A stretch of 64,000 bases of DNA from positions 1-64,000 of the forward strand of contig NZ_JAFBDO010000005.1 in the NCBI RefSeq assembly GCF_016908295.1, read 5' to 3'. Numbering within the stretch: the stretch's first letter is position 1; every line of letters begins with the position of its first letter. The position numbers were made by a program, and so were the translations under genes. The stretch comes from Thalassobacillus pellis (lineage in GTDB: Bacteria > Bacillota > Bacilli > Bacillales > Halobacillaceae). Of this stretch, positions 54,097 to 62,555 are shown one piece after another. A model generated the notes under the pieces. The model searched no databases and had not been told where the DNA came from. It was given only the letters and a program-made list of their open reading frames with translations.

Positions 54097-54132
54097 TAAA
54101 TTATCAAGAGTTACGGAAGAAGGGGAATTCAA

Positions 54133-55221
54133 ATGGCAGAAACTGCTCTAAGAAAACCAGTAAAAGTTGCGCATTCCTATAATGGCGCATTCGCATCCAA
54201 ATTTGCAAAGTCAATGTTTACTACAGTCACCTTGCTCGTCATCCTTTCCTTTATTGGAACGAGAATGTTCACACACGTGGACTTGAATCTATATGGTTAC
54301 ATGGTCGGAACGTTCGTGTTCCTTGGCGGCTTTTTTTACCGCTTCATCGCCTGGGGAGAACGCCCGCCGACAAAGATCATCATTACAAAGGGAATCAAAC
54401 TGATGTTTCGGAAATCAACGCCGAAAACGTCCGTAGAACACCTGGCCACCTACAAATTCATCTGGAATAGGGGAATTTACCGATGGACTCAGCATGTGAT
54501 GCTGGGGTGGGGCTGCATCCTTTCCTGTCTTGTCACTTTCCCGCTTGTGTTCGGCTGGATGTACTTCACGATGGATGAAGGAGGATACTACACCGTTGTC
54601 GCAATGGGAGTAAACGTTATGACAGTAGATGCAGATGGAATCATCGCTTTCTTTTTCTATAATGCGTTGAACTTCACCGCCATCATGGTGATTATCGGAG
54701 TATGTATGGCATTGTATCGCCGGCTGAAAAACATGCAGGCACGGGCAGAGCAAAAATTCATGTACGACTTCCTGCCGCTTTACTTACTACTGTTCATCAG
54801 TATTACCGGTCTGATTCTGACCTTCATGAACGTATTTCTTCACGGAGCAGGTCATTACGCCATGTCCATGATCCACCAATATTCTGTGGTAGTAACTTTA
54901 ATTTACCTGCCATTTGGCAAGCTTGCCCATATCCCATTCCGCCCGCTCAGTGTTTTCGCAAGGAACTACCGGGAGCATTATGGAGAACAATCCATGAAGA
55001 AATGTAAAGTATGCGGCGACGAATTCGTATCAACAGAACAATCGCAAGACGTAATCAATGTACTGGGAACGAACGAAATGGATTTTACAATGGAAAAAGA
55101 CGGCTTCAACCTTGCGGAACTATGCCTGCCATGCCGGAGGAAATACCGCATTGCCAGATTCTCAGGGTTCGCAACCCATGAGGTGAAAACCAAGGAGGCA
55201 AATCAGAATGCAAAGGGATAA
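54133..55221 (+). CDS. Cytochrome-b-like membrane protein with C-terminal zinc-finger-like domain
   Basis: 362 residues. About five transmembrane helices (roughly 27-50, 58-74, 118-145, 172-195, 220-245 and a further segment near 258-275). Histidines suited to haem binding lie in TQHVMLGW and FLHGAGHYAMSMIHQYS. The cytoplasmic end has two CxxC pairs (CKVCGDEF and CLPCRRK) that could bind zinc or iron. Expected role: quinol oxidation and electron transfer to the molybdoenzyme whose gene overlaps its end by 14 bp. I cannot place it in NarI, NapC or QcrB with confidence. Confidence 0.75.
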   Translation: MAETALRKPVKVAHSYNGAFASKFAKSMFTTVTLLVILSFIGTRMFTHVDLNLYGYMVGTFVFLGGFFYRFIAWGERPPTKIIITKGIKLMFRKSTPKTSVEHLATYKFIWNRGIYRWTQHVMLGWGCILSCLVTFPLVFGWMYFTMDEGGYYTVVAMGVNVMTVDADGIIAFFFYNALNFTAIMVIIGVCMALYRRLKNMQARAEQKFMYDFLPLYLLLFISITGLILTFMNVFLHGAGHYAMSMIHQYSVVVTLIYLPFGKLAHIPFRPLSVFARNYREHYGEQSMKKCKVCGDEFVSTEQSQDVINVLGTNEMDFTMEKDGFNLAELCLPCRRKYRIARFSGFATHEVKTKEANQNAKG

Positions 55222-57376
55222 ATTCTTCCGTGAAATAGAAAACGTCAGGCACCCAAATGAAAAGCTGATTAAAACGCACTGCAGCTATTGTGGTATGCAA
55301 TGCGGAATGAACCTGCGGGTGAATACGATGACGAATAAAATCATTGGTGTCGAGCCGCGCTATGATTGGCCGGTGACCGTCGGAAAAATGTGTCCGAAAG
55401 GGGTTACTGCTTACCAGCAGACCAACCACAAGGACAGAATACTTCGCCCGCTTATCAGGGATGATGCTTCCTTGAAAGGAACAAAAGAAGGCTTCCGTGA
55501 AGCAAGCTGGGAAGAAGCTTACGATTTGATCGCGAAGAAGTTCACGGAGATGCAGGCCACTTATGGAAAAGATACACTGTCTGTTTTCAGCGGAGTATCG
55601 ATGACAAACGAAAAGTGTTATTTGACAGGGAAATTCGCAAGGGTAGCCCTTGGAACGAGGTATATCGATTATAATGGCCGTTTCTGTATGTCAAGTGCTG
55701 CTGGAGGGTTCCTGCGCTCCTTCGGCGTCGACCGTGGTTCCACACTTCCATGGACGGATATTCATGAAACAGACTGCCTGTTCATTGCTGGAAGTAATAC
55801 TGCGGAGTGTCACCCGACATCCATGTTCCGTGTCTGGCATGTACAGGAGCGCGGAGGCTACATCATCGTCGTCGACCCGCGTGAAACGCCAGTAGCAAGA
55901 CGAGCTGACTTGCACCTTGACCTGAAGCCTGGTACTGACCTTGCTCTTGCTAACGGCATCCTGCACTTATTGATTGAAAATGGTTATGCCGATGAAAATT
56001 TCATCCATGAACATACCAATGGATTTGAGGAAACAAAAGAGCTTGTGAAAGAATTTACGCCTGAATATACGAGTCTATTAACAGGAGTTGCCCCGGAGAA
56101 AATCATCAAGGCAGCTGAAATTTACGGAAAAGCACCGAATGCTGTCGTCATGTTTGCACGCGGAATCGAACAGCAGCATAAAGGTGTAGATAATGTTTCT
56201 GCCTATACAAACATGGCTCTAGTAACAGGAAAAATTGGAAGACCGAAATCAGGAGTGGCAACATTCACAGGACAGGGTAATGGCCAGGGAGGCCGCGAAC
56301 ACGGTCAGAAATCCGACTTACTGCCAGGCTATCGTAAACTTACGAACCCAAAACATGTCGAAGAAGTCAGCAAAGTGTGGGGGATTAAGCCAGAAGAGAT
56401 GCCGAAGCCAGGTGTATCCGCTTATGAGATGTTTGAGCTGATGAATGACAAGACGATTCGAGGGTTATATCTACTCTGCTCGAATCCAGCCGTTTCCGCC
56501 CCTAACCTAAATGTAGTCAGAAAAGCATTGAAATCCCTTGATTTCATGGTTTGTGCCGACTTTTACCTTTCAGAATCTGCCGAATTCGCAGATGTGATCT
56601 TGCCATCCGTCACCTGGTCAGAAGATGAAGGAACAGTGACGAACCTGGAAGGGCGGATCATTAAAATCAATAAAGCACAGGAGCCGATCGGAGAATCGAA
56701 GCCAGACTGGCAAATGCAAGTAGAGCTGGCTGAACGATTGGGAAGAGGAAAATACTTTTCTCATCTACAGACAGCAAAAGATGTTGCCGACGAGTTCCGC
56801 TTCGCATCAAAAGGAGGTTATGCCGACTACTATGGTGCCACATGGGATAAAATCGACAAGCAAGACGGCGTATTCTGGCCATGTAAAGATGAAAATGACA
56901 AAGGCACACCGCACATGTTCCTGGATAAAAAATTCTATCACCCTGATGGGAAAGCTAAAATCTGTGCTCTGCCTTACCGGCCACCGGCAGAAGAACCTTG
57001 TAAGGAATATCCGCTTCGTCTGACAACTGGGCGAGTAGTCTATCATTACTTGTCTGGTAACCAGACTAGAAGAATTCAATTTTTAAAAGATATGTGTCCC
57101 GAGCCTTATGTGGAAGTACATCCGGAAACAGCAGCCAAGTATGAAATGGTCCATGATGAGCGAGTGCGATTGTATACACGACGGGGCGAAAGCATATATA
57201 AAGTGAAGATAACGGAAGCAATCCGCAAAGATACCGTATTTGTCCCTTACCACTTTGGCCATGAAGCATCTATCAACCTGCTGACAATTGCAGCTCTTGA
57301 TCCGATGTCACGGATGCCGGAATTTAAAGCATGTGCTGCGCAAATGCAAAAACTAGAACCTAAGAAGGTGCTATAA
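55208..57376 (+). CDS. Molybdopterin oxidoreductase, Nas/Nap-type nitrate reductase catalytic subunit
   Basis: 722 residues. The N-terminal [4Fe-4S] site is Cys25, Cys28, Cys32 and Cys62 (HCSYCGMQCG and KMCPKG). The predicted molybdenum ligand is Cys160 in NGRFCMSSA, the arrangement of assimilatory NasC/NarB, periplasmic NapA and Cys-type formate dehydrogenases, not Asp as in NarG. The molybdopterin-binding C-terminal domain has RLTTGRVVYHYLSGNQTRR. No Tat signal, so it acts in the cytoplasm. The adjacent NarK and Nre-type genes argue for nitrate as substrate; formate or another oxyanion remains possible. The next gene begins directly after the stop. Confidence 0.87.
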   Translation: MQRDKFFREIENVRHPNEKLIKTHCSYCGMQCGMNLRVNTMTNKIIGVEPRYDWPVTVGKMCPKGVTAYQQTNHKDRILRPLIRDDASLKGTKEGFREASWEEAYDLIAKKFTEMQATYGKDTLSVFSGVSMTNEKCYLTGKFARVALGTRYIDYNGRFCMSSAAGGFLRSFGVDRGSTLPWTDIHETDCLFIAGSNTAECHPTSMFRVWHVQERGGYIIVVDPRETPVARRADLHLDLKPGTDLALANGILHLLIENGYADENFIHEHTNGFEETKELVKEFTPEYTSLLTGVAPEKIIKAAEIYGKAPNAVVMFARGIEQQHKGVDNVSAYTNMALVTGKIGRPKSGVATFTGQGNGQGGREHGQKSDLLPGYRKLTNPKHVEEVSKVWGIKPEEMPKPGVSAYEMFELMNDKTIRGLYLLCSNPAVSAPNLNVVRKALKSLDFMVCADFYLSESAEFADVILPSVTWSEDEGTVTNLEGRIIKINKAQEPIGESKPDWQMQVELAERLGRGKYFSHLQTAKDVADEFRFASKGGYADYYGATWDKIDKQDGVFWPCKDENDKGTPHMFLDKKFYHPDGKAKICALPYRPPAEEPCKEYPLRLTTGRVVYHYLSGNQTRRIQFLKDMCPEPYVEVHPETAAKYEMVHDERVRLYTRRGESIYKVKITEAIRKDTVFVPYHFGHEASINLLTIAALDPMSRMPEFKACAAQMQKLEPKKVL

Positions 57377-57937
57377 ATGAAGAAGAGATTATACATCGAA
57401 CTTGAAAATTGTATTGGATGCCGTTCCTGTCTTGCCGCCTGTACTCAGTGCGGCGGGCATGAACAACGAAACAGGAACTACGTCTATGATGTTAATCCTC
57501 ATGTCAGCCGTCAGACTATGCCCCTCATGTGCCTGCACTGTGAAAACCCGGCATGTGCCAGAAGCTGCCCAGCCCAGGCTATCCAGATCCATGAAACAGG
57601 TGCTGTTCTTTCGGCACTGGTAGAAAAATGTATCGGATGCCAGAACTGTACAATTGCTTGTCCATACGGTATTCCTAAGTTTGATGAAGAAGAGAACCTA
57701 ATGTATAAATGTGACCTTTGTATCGACCGTACAAAAGATGGCATACCGCCGATGTGTGCCAGTGTATGCCCTTCGAATACCCTCCAATGGTTGACTGAAG
57801 AAGAAATCGAAAGAAAACAGCAGCAGTATGACCTGGATAATGGTAAATGGGTGACTAGTATGCCGTACTTAGAAGGCGCCACTAACGTCAAAGTCAATCT
57901 CCCTGGTATTTTACAAGGGACGGAGAAACTCTTTTAA
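57377..57937 (+). CDS. Ferredoxin-type subunit with four [4Fe-4S] motifs
   Basis: 186 residues, NrfC/DmsB/PhsB type. Cysteine clusters are CIGCRSCLAAC, CLHCENPACARSCP, CIGCQNCTIACPYG and CDLCIDRTKDGIPPMCASVCP (in parts). It should pass electrons between the membrane components and the molybdoenzyme. No signal sequence. It starts 1 bp after the catalytic gene. Confidence 0.92.
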   Translation: MKKRLYIELENCIGCRSCLAACTQCGGHEQRNRNYVYDVNPHVSRQTMPLMCLHCENPACARSCPAQAIQIHETGAVLSALVEKCIGCQNCTIACPYGIPKFDEEENLMYKCDLCIDRTKDGIPPMCASVCPSNTLQWLTEEEIERKQQQYDLDNGKWVTSMPYLEGATNVKVNLPGILQGTEKLF

Positions 57938-57949
57938 GGAGGATTTATC

Positions 57950-58474
57950 ATGAATGATCGGAACAATAAAATCCCATTCGATGAAGATAACTACACCCAT
58001 AATATTAACAGGAACAACGAACGGCTGCTGGACCGGAGAGGGTTCATGAAAACACTGGCAGGAGCTGCCGGAGTTTTCGCAGTGTCCACTCTCCCATGGG
58101 GAGCTGTCGCTGCAAAGGAACTGCTTGGGCTCGGTGATAAAGAATATCCTCATCAGAAAATAGCGGATGTAAAAGACATCGCGGTAGGAGATTCCGTCAA
58201 GTTCCATTTTCCAAGCGAACATGACAGCGCGATTCTGATTCGTCTCAGTGAGAATAAATATGTCGCATATCAGAATGCATGCACACACTTGAGATGTCCC
58301 GTCTACTGGGTTAAAGAAGAGAAAGAAATGATTTGTCCATGCCACCATGGGAAGTTTGATGCCAGCACCGGAGTGCCTACTGCCGGTCCGCCAAGACGAC
58401 CACTTCCGGGGATTGAAGTGAAAGTAGAAGGCGGGGCAATTTTTGCAGTAAGGGTGAAGCGTTATGAAGCGTAG
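57950..58474 (+). CDS. Rieske [2Fe-2S] protein with Tat signal anchor
   Basis: 174 residues. The N-terminal twin-arginine motif LDRRGFMKTLAGAAG is followed by a hydrophobic segment (about 25-45), so it is exported and probably membrane-anchored. Rieske ligands are CTHLRC and CPCHHGKFD (Cys, His, Cys, His plus the two disulfide cysteines). QcrA-like. A Rieske protein in a molybdoenzyme operon suggests quinol oxidation on the outer face, as in bc complexes. It overlaps the next gene by 11 bp. Confidence 0.9.
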   Translation: MNDRNNKIPFDEDNYTHNINRNNERLLDRRGFMKTLAGAAGVFAVSTLPWGAVAAKELLGLGDKEYPHQKIADVKDIAVGDSVKFHFPSEHDSAILIRLSENKYVAYQNACTHLRCPVYWVKEEKEMICPCHHGKFDASTGVPTAGPPRRPLPGIEVKVEGGAIFAVRVKRYEA

Positions 58475-58673
58475 TTATCTAGGAGTGCTCGCACTCAGTG
58501 CTGTTTTGATGTTAAACATCGTATTTACACAAATGGTTGTCCACCAGTATTATTATGAAAACTATGCGATTACAATTCTATATGCCTGCGTAAACATTTT
58601 ATTGTTTCCGATCGCAATCTTAATTTATAAGAAAGAAAAAAACAGGGGAGGCGGCAATGGTTATGAAAAATGA
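58464..58673 (+). CDS. Small two-helix membrane protein, 69 aa
   Basis: Two transmembrane helices (about 7-26 and 34-54) and a charged glycine-rich tail. Overlaps both neighbours (11 and 17 bp), so it is translated with the complex. No family recognised; probably a small structural subunit of the membrane part. Confidence 0.75.
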   Translation: MKRSYLGVLALSAVLMLNIVFTQMVVHQYYYENYAITILYACVNILLFPIAILIYKKEKNRGGGNGYEK

Positions 58674-58971
58674 AACATATCTCGACTTTTGTTTCATCCG
58701 GTCACTGGCAGGTGGTCTTGCTGCCGAAGTAGAAAAGATGTTTACGGATTTGTTCAAGAACCAGCGTCTGAACTGGTATTTGGATTACAAAGTCCAGGAT
58801 GGTGCAGAAATCGTTGTCGCTGAAGTGAAAGGAATGAGCAGCTGGAAGTCAGAAGAAGCAGTCATTGACCATCTGGAGACCAATGCAGATGATTCCTTCT
58901 GGAAAGTGCTGCAAGGTTACCAGTTCCATGTTTATCCGGCAAAGGGGTGCAGTACTTGTGGAACGCGTTAG
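58657..58971 (+). CDS. Small accessory protein with C-terminal CxxC, 104 aa
   Basis: Soluble 104-residue protein, start chosen at ATG 58657 with GGAGG 5 nt away. Helices and strands alternate (AEVEKMFTDLFKNQRLNWYL, IVVAEVKG) and the C-terminus is GCSTCGTR. No family recognised. A terminal CxxC suggests metal or thiol chemistry, for example maturation or insertion of a cofactor into the neighbouring enzyme. Overlaps the next gene by 14 bp. Confidence 0.72.
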   Translation: MVMKNETYLDFCFIRSLAGGLAAEVEKMFTDLFKNQRLNWYLDYKVQDGAEIVVAEVKGMSSWKSEEAVIDHLETNADDSFWKVLQGYQFHVYPAKGCSTCGTR

Positions 58972-59236
58972 ACAAGAGGATTTGAATCGGTATATTGCAG
59001 AGTCTGTAAAAGTGTGTATCCATGGTGGACAGGGAGAAGATATGGCACCGTGGCTTGATAAGCGTATCAAGCGCGTGGGCCTTTGTCCCGATCAGACCCA
59101 CCTCCGCATTTTTTTTGATGACCATTATTTCTTTGCCGTTCCGCTATCAAGTGAGGTCAGCCAAACGGAACAGGAATGGTCTGCTTATGATCGTTATGCA
59201 GGTTTATATTATGTAGTGAGAAACAAGGAGGAGTAA
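58958..59236 (+). CDS. Small accessory protein, 92 aa
   Basis: Start at GTG 58958 (AAAGGGGTG 8 nt before it). 92 residues, with a central WLDKRIKRVGLCPDQTHLRI and FFDDHYFFAVPL. Soluble. Family not recognised. It sits between the enzyme genes and the transporter with only 5 bp to the latter, which points to a role in the nitrate module, perhaps a chaperone. Confidence 0.68.
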   Translation: MERVRQEDLNRYIAESVKVCIHGGQGEDMAPWLDKRIKRVGLCPDQTHLRIFFDDHYFFAVPLSSEVSQTEQEWSAYDRYAGLYYVVRNKEE

Positions 59237-59241
59237 AAACC

Positions 59242-60750
59242 ATGGTAAAACAGCTTCAACTACCGTTGCAGACAATGAACCTGATGGTTGGATTCATGGT
59301 CTGGGTGCTGATTTCATCTCTTTTGCCATTCATCACGGAGGATATTGCCATAGCCCCGGATCAAATCGCCTGGGTAACTGCCATCCCGGTTATTCTCGGG
59401 TCATTGCTCCGTATCCCAATGGGGTATCTGGCTAATCTTCTCGGTGCGAGGCTGATTTTCATAAGCAGCTTCATTCTATTGATGTTCCCCGTATATTACA
59501 TCAGTATCGCTGATAGTTTTAATGATTTGTTGATTGGCGGTCTGTTCCTCGGAATTGGCGGGGCAGTGTTTTCCGTAGGAGTCACCTCCTTGCCGAAATA
59601 TTATGGTAAAGAGCGTCACGGGTTCATCAACGGAATTTATGGGGCAGGGAATATTGGTACAGCAATCACTGCTTTCTCCGCTCCGGTAGTCGCAGGTGTT
59701 CTTGGCTGGTCTGTAACGGTACAGTTATACATGGTTCTGCTTGGTGTTTTCATCATCGCAAACTTTTTCCTTGGTGATAGGCGTGAAGTGAAAGTAAAAG
59801 CTCCGTTGATCGGTCAAATCAAAGGAGTCTATAAAAATGAAAAACTATGGCTTTTCTGTTTATTCTATTTCATTACATTCGGTTCATTTGTAGCGTTCAC
59901 TGTCTATCTTCCTAACTTCCTGGTCGCGAACTTTGGACTGGAAAAAATAGACGCAGGATTAAGAACTGCAGGCTTCATCGCCCTTGCTACATTCATGCGC
60001 CCAGTAGGTGGATGGCTTGCTGACAGGTTCCACGCGCTGATTCTGCTGATGTTCGTATTTGGTGGATTTACGTTTGCTGCAATGCTTTTGTCCTTTGCTC
60101 CATCCCTTGAATGGTATCGAGTAGGGTGTTTAGCGATTGCCGTAGGATCTGGAATAGGCAATGGTGTTATTTTTAAATTGGTCCCAATGTATTTCCAGAA
60201 GCAGGCAGGTATCGCCAATGGTATCGTTGCAGCGATGGGTGGATTGGGAGGCTTTTTCCCACCGTTGATTCTGGCAGCATTGTTCCAATTGACCGGACAT
60301 TACGCAATCGGCTTTATGGCGTTATCTCAAATCGCTCTTGCCAGTTTCGTAATTGTTATCTGGATGTATTATCAGGATAAACTTACATTGTCCCATCAGG
60401 TCATGGAAACCACACCGCTTGGTATGATGGTGACAGATACTAATGGGAAAATCATTGCCGTGAATCCTGCTTTCACAAAGCTGACTGGTTACAGTGCGGA
60501 AGAATCAATCGGAAAAAGTGCCAATATCCTGAAATCAGGCAAACAGAAGGAGTCATTTTATAAAGAAATGTGGAGTGCTTTAGAAAAGCAAGGATACTGG
60601 CAGGGACAGATTTGGAATAAACGGAAGGATTGCAGCCAGTATTTAGAATGGCTGACTATCAATGCAATCAAAGACGATTCCGGTGAAGTGATTCAATATG
60701 CTGGCGTGTTCAGTGACGTAACAGAGGCTAAGAAAAGAGAATTCAGCTGA
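59242..60750 (+). CDS. NarK-type nitrate/nitrite porter fused to a PAS domain
   Basis: 502 residues. Residues 1-378 are a 12-helix MFS nitrate/nitrite porter with both nitrate-signature regions (FSVGVTSLPKYYGKERHGF about 110-128 and GNGVIFKLVPMYFQKQAG about 306-323). Residues 388-497 are a complete PAS domain (TPLGMMVTDTNGKIIAVNPA, GYSAEESIGKSANIL, YAGVFSDVTEAKKRE) on the cytoplasmic side. The two parts are in one frame with no stop between them. Porters of this family normally end at about 390-400 residues. A sensorless kinase gene follows 24 bp later, so the PAS domain may report transport or redox state to it. Confidence 0.9.
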   Translation: MVKQLQLPLQTMNLMVGFMVWVLISSLLPFITEDIAIAPDQIAWVTAIPVILGSLLRIPMGYLANLLGARLIFISSFILLMFPVYYISIADSFNDLLIGGLFLGIGGAVFSVGVTSLPKYYGKERHGFINGIYGAGNIGTAITAFSAPVVAGVLGWSVTVQLYMVLLGVFIIANFFLGDRREVKVKAPLIGQIKGVYKNEKLWLFCLFYFITFGSFVAFTVYLPNFLVANFGLEKIDAGLRTAGFIALATFMRPVGGWLADRFHALILLMFVFGGFTFAAMLLSFAPSLEWYRVGCLAIAVGSGIGNGVIFKLVPMYFQKQAGIANGIVAAMGGLGGFFPPLILAALFQLTGHYAIGFMALSQIALASFVIVIWMYYQDKLTLSHQVMETTPLGMMVTDTNGKIIAVNPAFTKLTGYSAEESIGKSANILKSGKQKESFYKEMWSALEKQGYWQGQIWNKRKDCSQYLEWLTINAIKDDSGEVIQYAGVFSDVTEAKKREFS

Positions 60751-60774
60751 TTTTATATTGGAGGAGGATGGAAA

Positions 60775-61419
60775 ATGGAGCTTAACGCTGCGAATCATGC
60801 GTGCTCGTATATCATTCAGTCGCAGGAAGATGAAATCAAAAGGATAGCGCTTGAGCTCCATGAAGGTATCAACCAGAACCTTTATAGCCTCTATACAGGT
60901 CTTGGCTATCTCGAATCAGGCATCAAAGAACCTCACATGAAAAGCTATGCCAAAGAAATGGCTTCCCTGATGGAGCGGACTATCCAGGAGGTACGTTTGT
61001 TATCAGTAGGACTTTACCCGAATACCATAACAACACTTGGGTTAGAAGCTGCGATAAAAAGCTATGCAAAGCTGTTTACAGATACTTTTGGAGTGCTGAT
61101 TGCTATCAAGTCAAGTGGCAGGGAGCGGACCATGGCCGAACAGCGAAGTATGACAGTTTTCCGCGTATGTCAGGAAGCCTTGATCAACATTGCCAAATAC
61201 GCGGATGCCTCTTCTGCTGAAATACAGTTTACATGGAAAGAAAAATCGTTGAAAATAGAAATTAAAGATGCTGGAAAAGGCTTTAATTTGGAGAGTGGGA
61301 TAGAGCGTTTCACTGGCATAGCTGCTATGAAAGAAAGAATGCTGATTGCAGGCGGCCAGTTCTATATCTCTTCAGAAGAAGGGAAAGGGACGACTGTTAC
61401 CATTACTCTGCCAATTTAG
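60775..61419 (+). CDS. NarL-type histidine kinase core without sensor domain (NreB-like)
   Basis: 214 residues. HisKA_3 dimerisation helix with phospho-acceptor His29 (RIALELHEGINQNLYSL), then a HATPase_c domain with N-box VCQEALINIAKYADAS, G1 DAGKGFNLESG and G2 GKGTTVTI. No transmembrane, PAS or Cys-rich sensor part; NreB and NarX are much longer. It would need an input partner, plausibly the PAS domain of the upstream porter or the GAF protein. Ribosome site GGAGGAGG. Overlaps neither neighbour; the regulator gene is 13 bp on. Confidence 0.9.
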   Translation: MELNAANHACSYIIQSQEDEIKRIALELHEGINQNLYSLYTGLGYLESGIKEPHMKSYAKEMASLMERTIQEVRLLSVGLYPNTITTLGLEAAIKSYAKLFTDTFGVLIAIKSSGRERTMAEQRSMTVFRVCQEALINIAKYADASSAEIQFTWKEKSLKIEIKDAGKGFNLESGIERFTGIAAMKERMLIAGGQFYISSEEGKGTTVTITLPI

Positions 61420-61432
61420 GAGGGGATAGCAG

Positions 61433-62089
61433 TTGATTAAAGTTTTATTAGTCGACGACCACGCTGTAGTAAGAATGGGTCTGAAAATGTTATTGAATTC
61501 CCTTGAAGATATGGAAGTAATCGGGGAGGCATCAGAAGGCAATGAGGGAATCGAGAAAGCGCTGGCGGAAAAGCCCGATGCCATTTTGATGGACCTCAGT
61601 ATGCCGCATGGTATGGATGGGTTGTCAGCGACCCTGGAACTGAAGAAGCAGCTGCCAGAAACAGCCATTCTTATCCTGACTATGCATGATGATGAAGAAT
61701 ATCTATTCCGTGCCATCCAGGCTGGGGCCTCCGGGTGTGTTTTGAAAAGCGCTCCGCATGATGAGCTGGTAAGTGCGATTCGCTCTGTCTACAACGGGAA
61801 TGCTTATTTGCACCCATCCGCTACGAAGCGATTGATGGAGGAGTATCTGGGTAACCTGAAGCAGGACGGCTCAGACACCTATCAATTGTTATCGGAACGG
61901 GAAAAGGAAGTTTTGACCCTGATTGCCAAAGGTTATTCCAATAAGGAGATTGGAGAGAAGCTGGTCATCAGTGTCAAAACAGTGGAAACGCATAAAAGCA
62001 ATTTGATGGAAAAGCTCCAAATGAAAACGAGGCCAGAGCTGGTGGATTTTGCTTTGAAAAAAGGTTTGCTTGGCTATGGCATTCAATAA
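61433..62089 (+). CDS. NarL/NreC-family response regulator
   Basis: 218 residues from TTG 61433 (TAGGAGGGG 8 nt before). Receiver domain with Asp8-Asp9 and phospho-acceptor Asp54 (LMDLSMP), Lys104-type switch residues, and LuxR HTH (LSEREKEVLTLIAKGYSNKEI, about 148-208). NreC-like regulators activate nitrate and nitrite reductase genes. The likely target site is at 54052. The stop overlaps the next gene by 14 bp. Confidence 0.93.
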   Translation: MIKVLLVDDHAVVRMGLKMLLNSLEDMEVIGEASEGNEGIEKALAEKPDAILMDLSMPHGMDGLSATLELKKQLPETAILILTMHDDEEYLFRAIQAGASGCVLKSAPHDELVSAIRSVYNGNAYLHPSATKRLMEEYLGNLKQDGSDTYQLLSEREKEVLTLIAKGYSNKEIGEKLVISVKTVETHKSNLMEKLQMKTRPELVDFALKKGLLGYGIQ

Positions 62090-62552
62090 AGACGAAGCAA
62101 ACAGGCAAGCTTTGATACTCGATGACCTGACTATACTGGAAAAAGCACTAGCATGTGATTTTGTCGGTGTTGCCCTTCAGAAACAAAAAGGTTTGGAAAT
62201 CACCTGGCCATTTGTACGAGGTAATCGTAATGAAAAGTATAAATATATTTCCATCCGGTATGGTAAGGGGATTGCCGGAAAGGTTATTGCTACCGGAAGC
62301 CCGATGGAAATCAATTTATTTCCCGTGAATATCTCTGGAAAATCAACGGATTATCCGATTATGCTGGCGGAACAATTGAATTCTGCCTATGCCTTGCCAC
62401 TCTACTGGAACGGGATTCCAAAAGGGGCGCTGTTAATAGCATCCAGAACAGGGCATTTTTTTACGGAGGATGAAAAGAGATCGGCAGACCATATCAAGAG
62501 GCAAATAGAATCGCATCTGCCTGAATATTTTAACCAGGGCGAGGAGGGGTAG
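62076..62552 (+). CDS. NreA-like GAF-domain nitrate receptor
   Basis: 158 residues from ATG 62076; a TTG at 62070 is an alternative. A single GAF domain with WPFVRGNRNEKYKYISIRYG and KGIAGKVIATG, which resembles staphylococcal NreA, a nitrate-binding protein that holds NreB back when nitrate is absent. Placement right after a NreC-like regulator supports this. Nitrate binding itself is inferred. Confidence 0.85.
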   Translation: MAFNKDEANRQALILDDLTILEKALACDFVGVALQKQKGLEITWPFVRGNRNEKYKYISIRYGKGIAGKVIATGSPMEINLFPVNISGKSTDYPIMLAEQLNSAYALPLYWNGIPKGALLIASRTGHFFTEDEKRSADHIKRQIESHLPEYFNQGEEG

Positions 62553-62555
62553 CCA

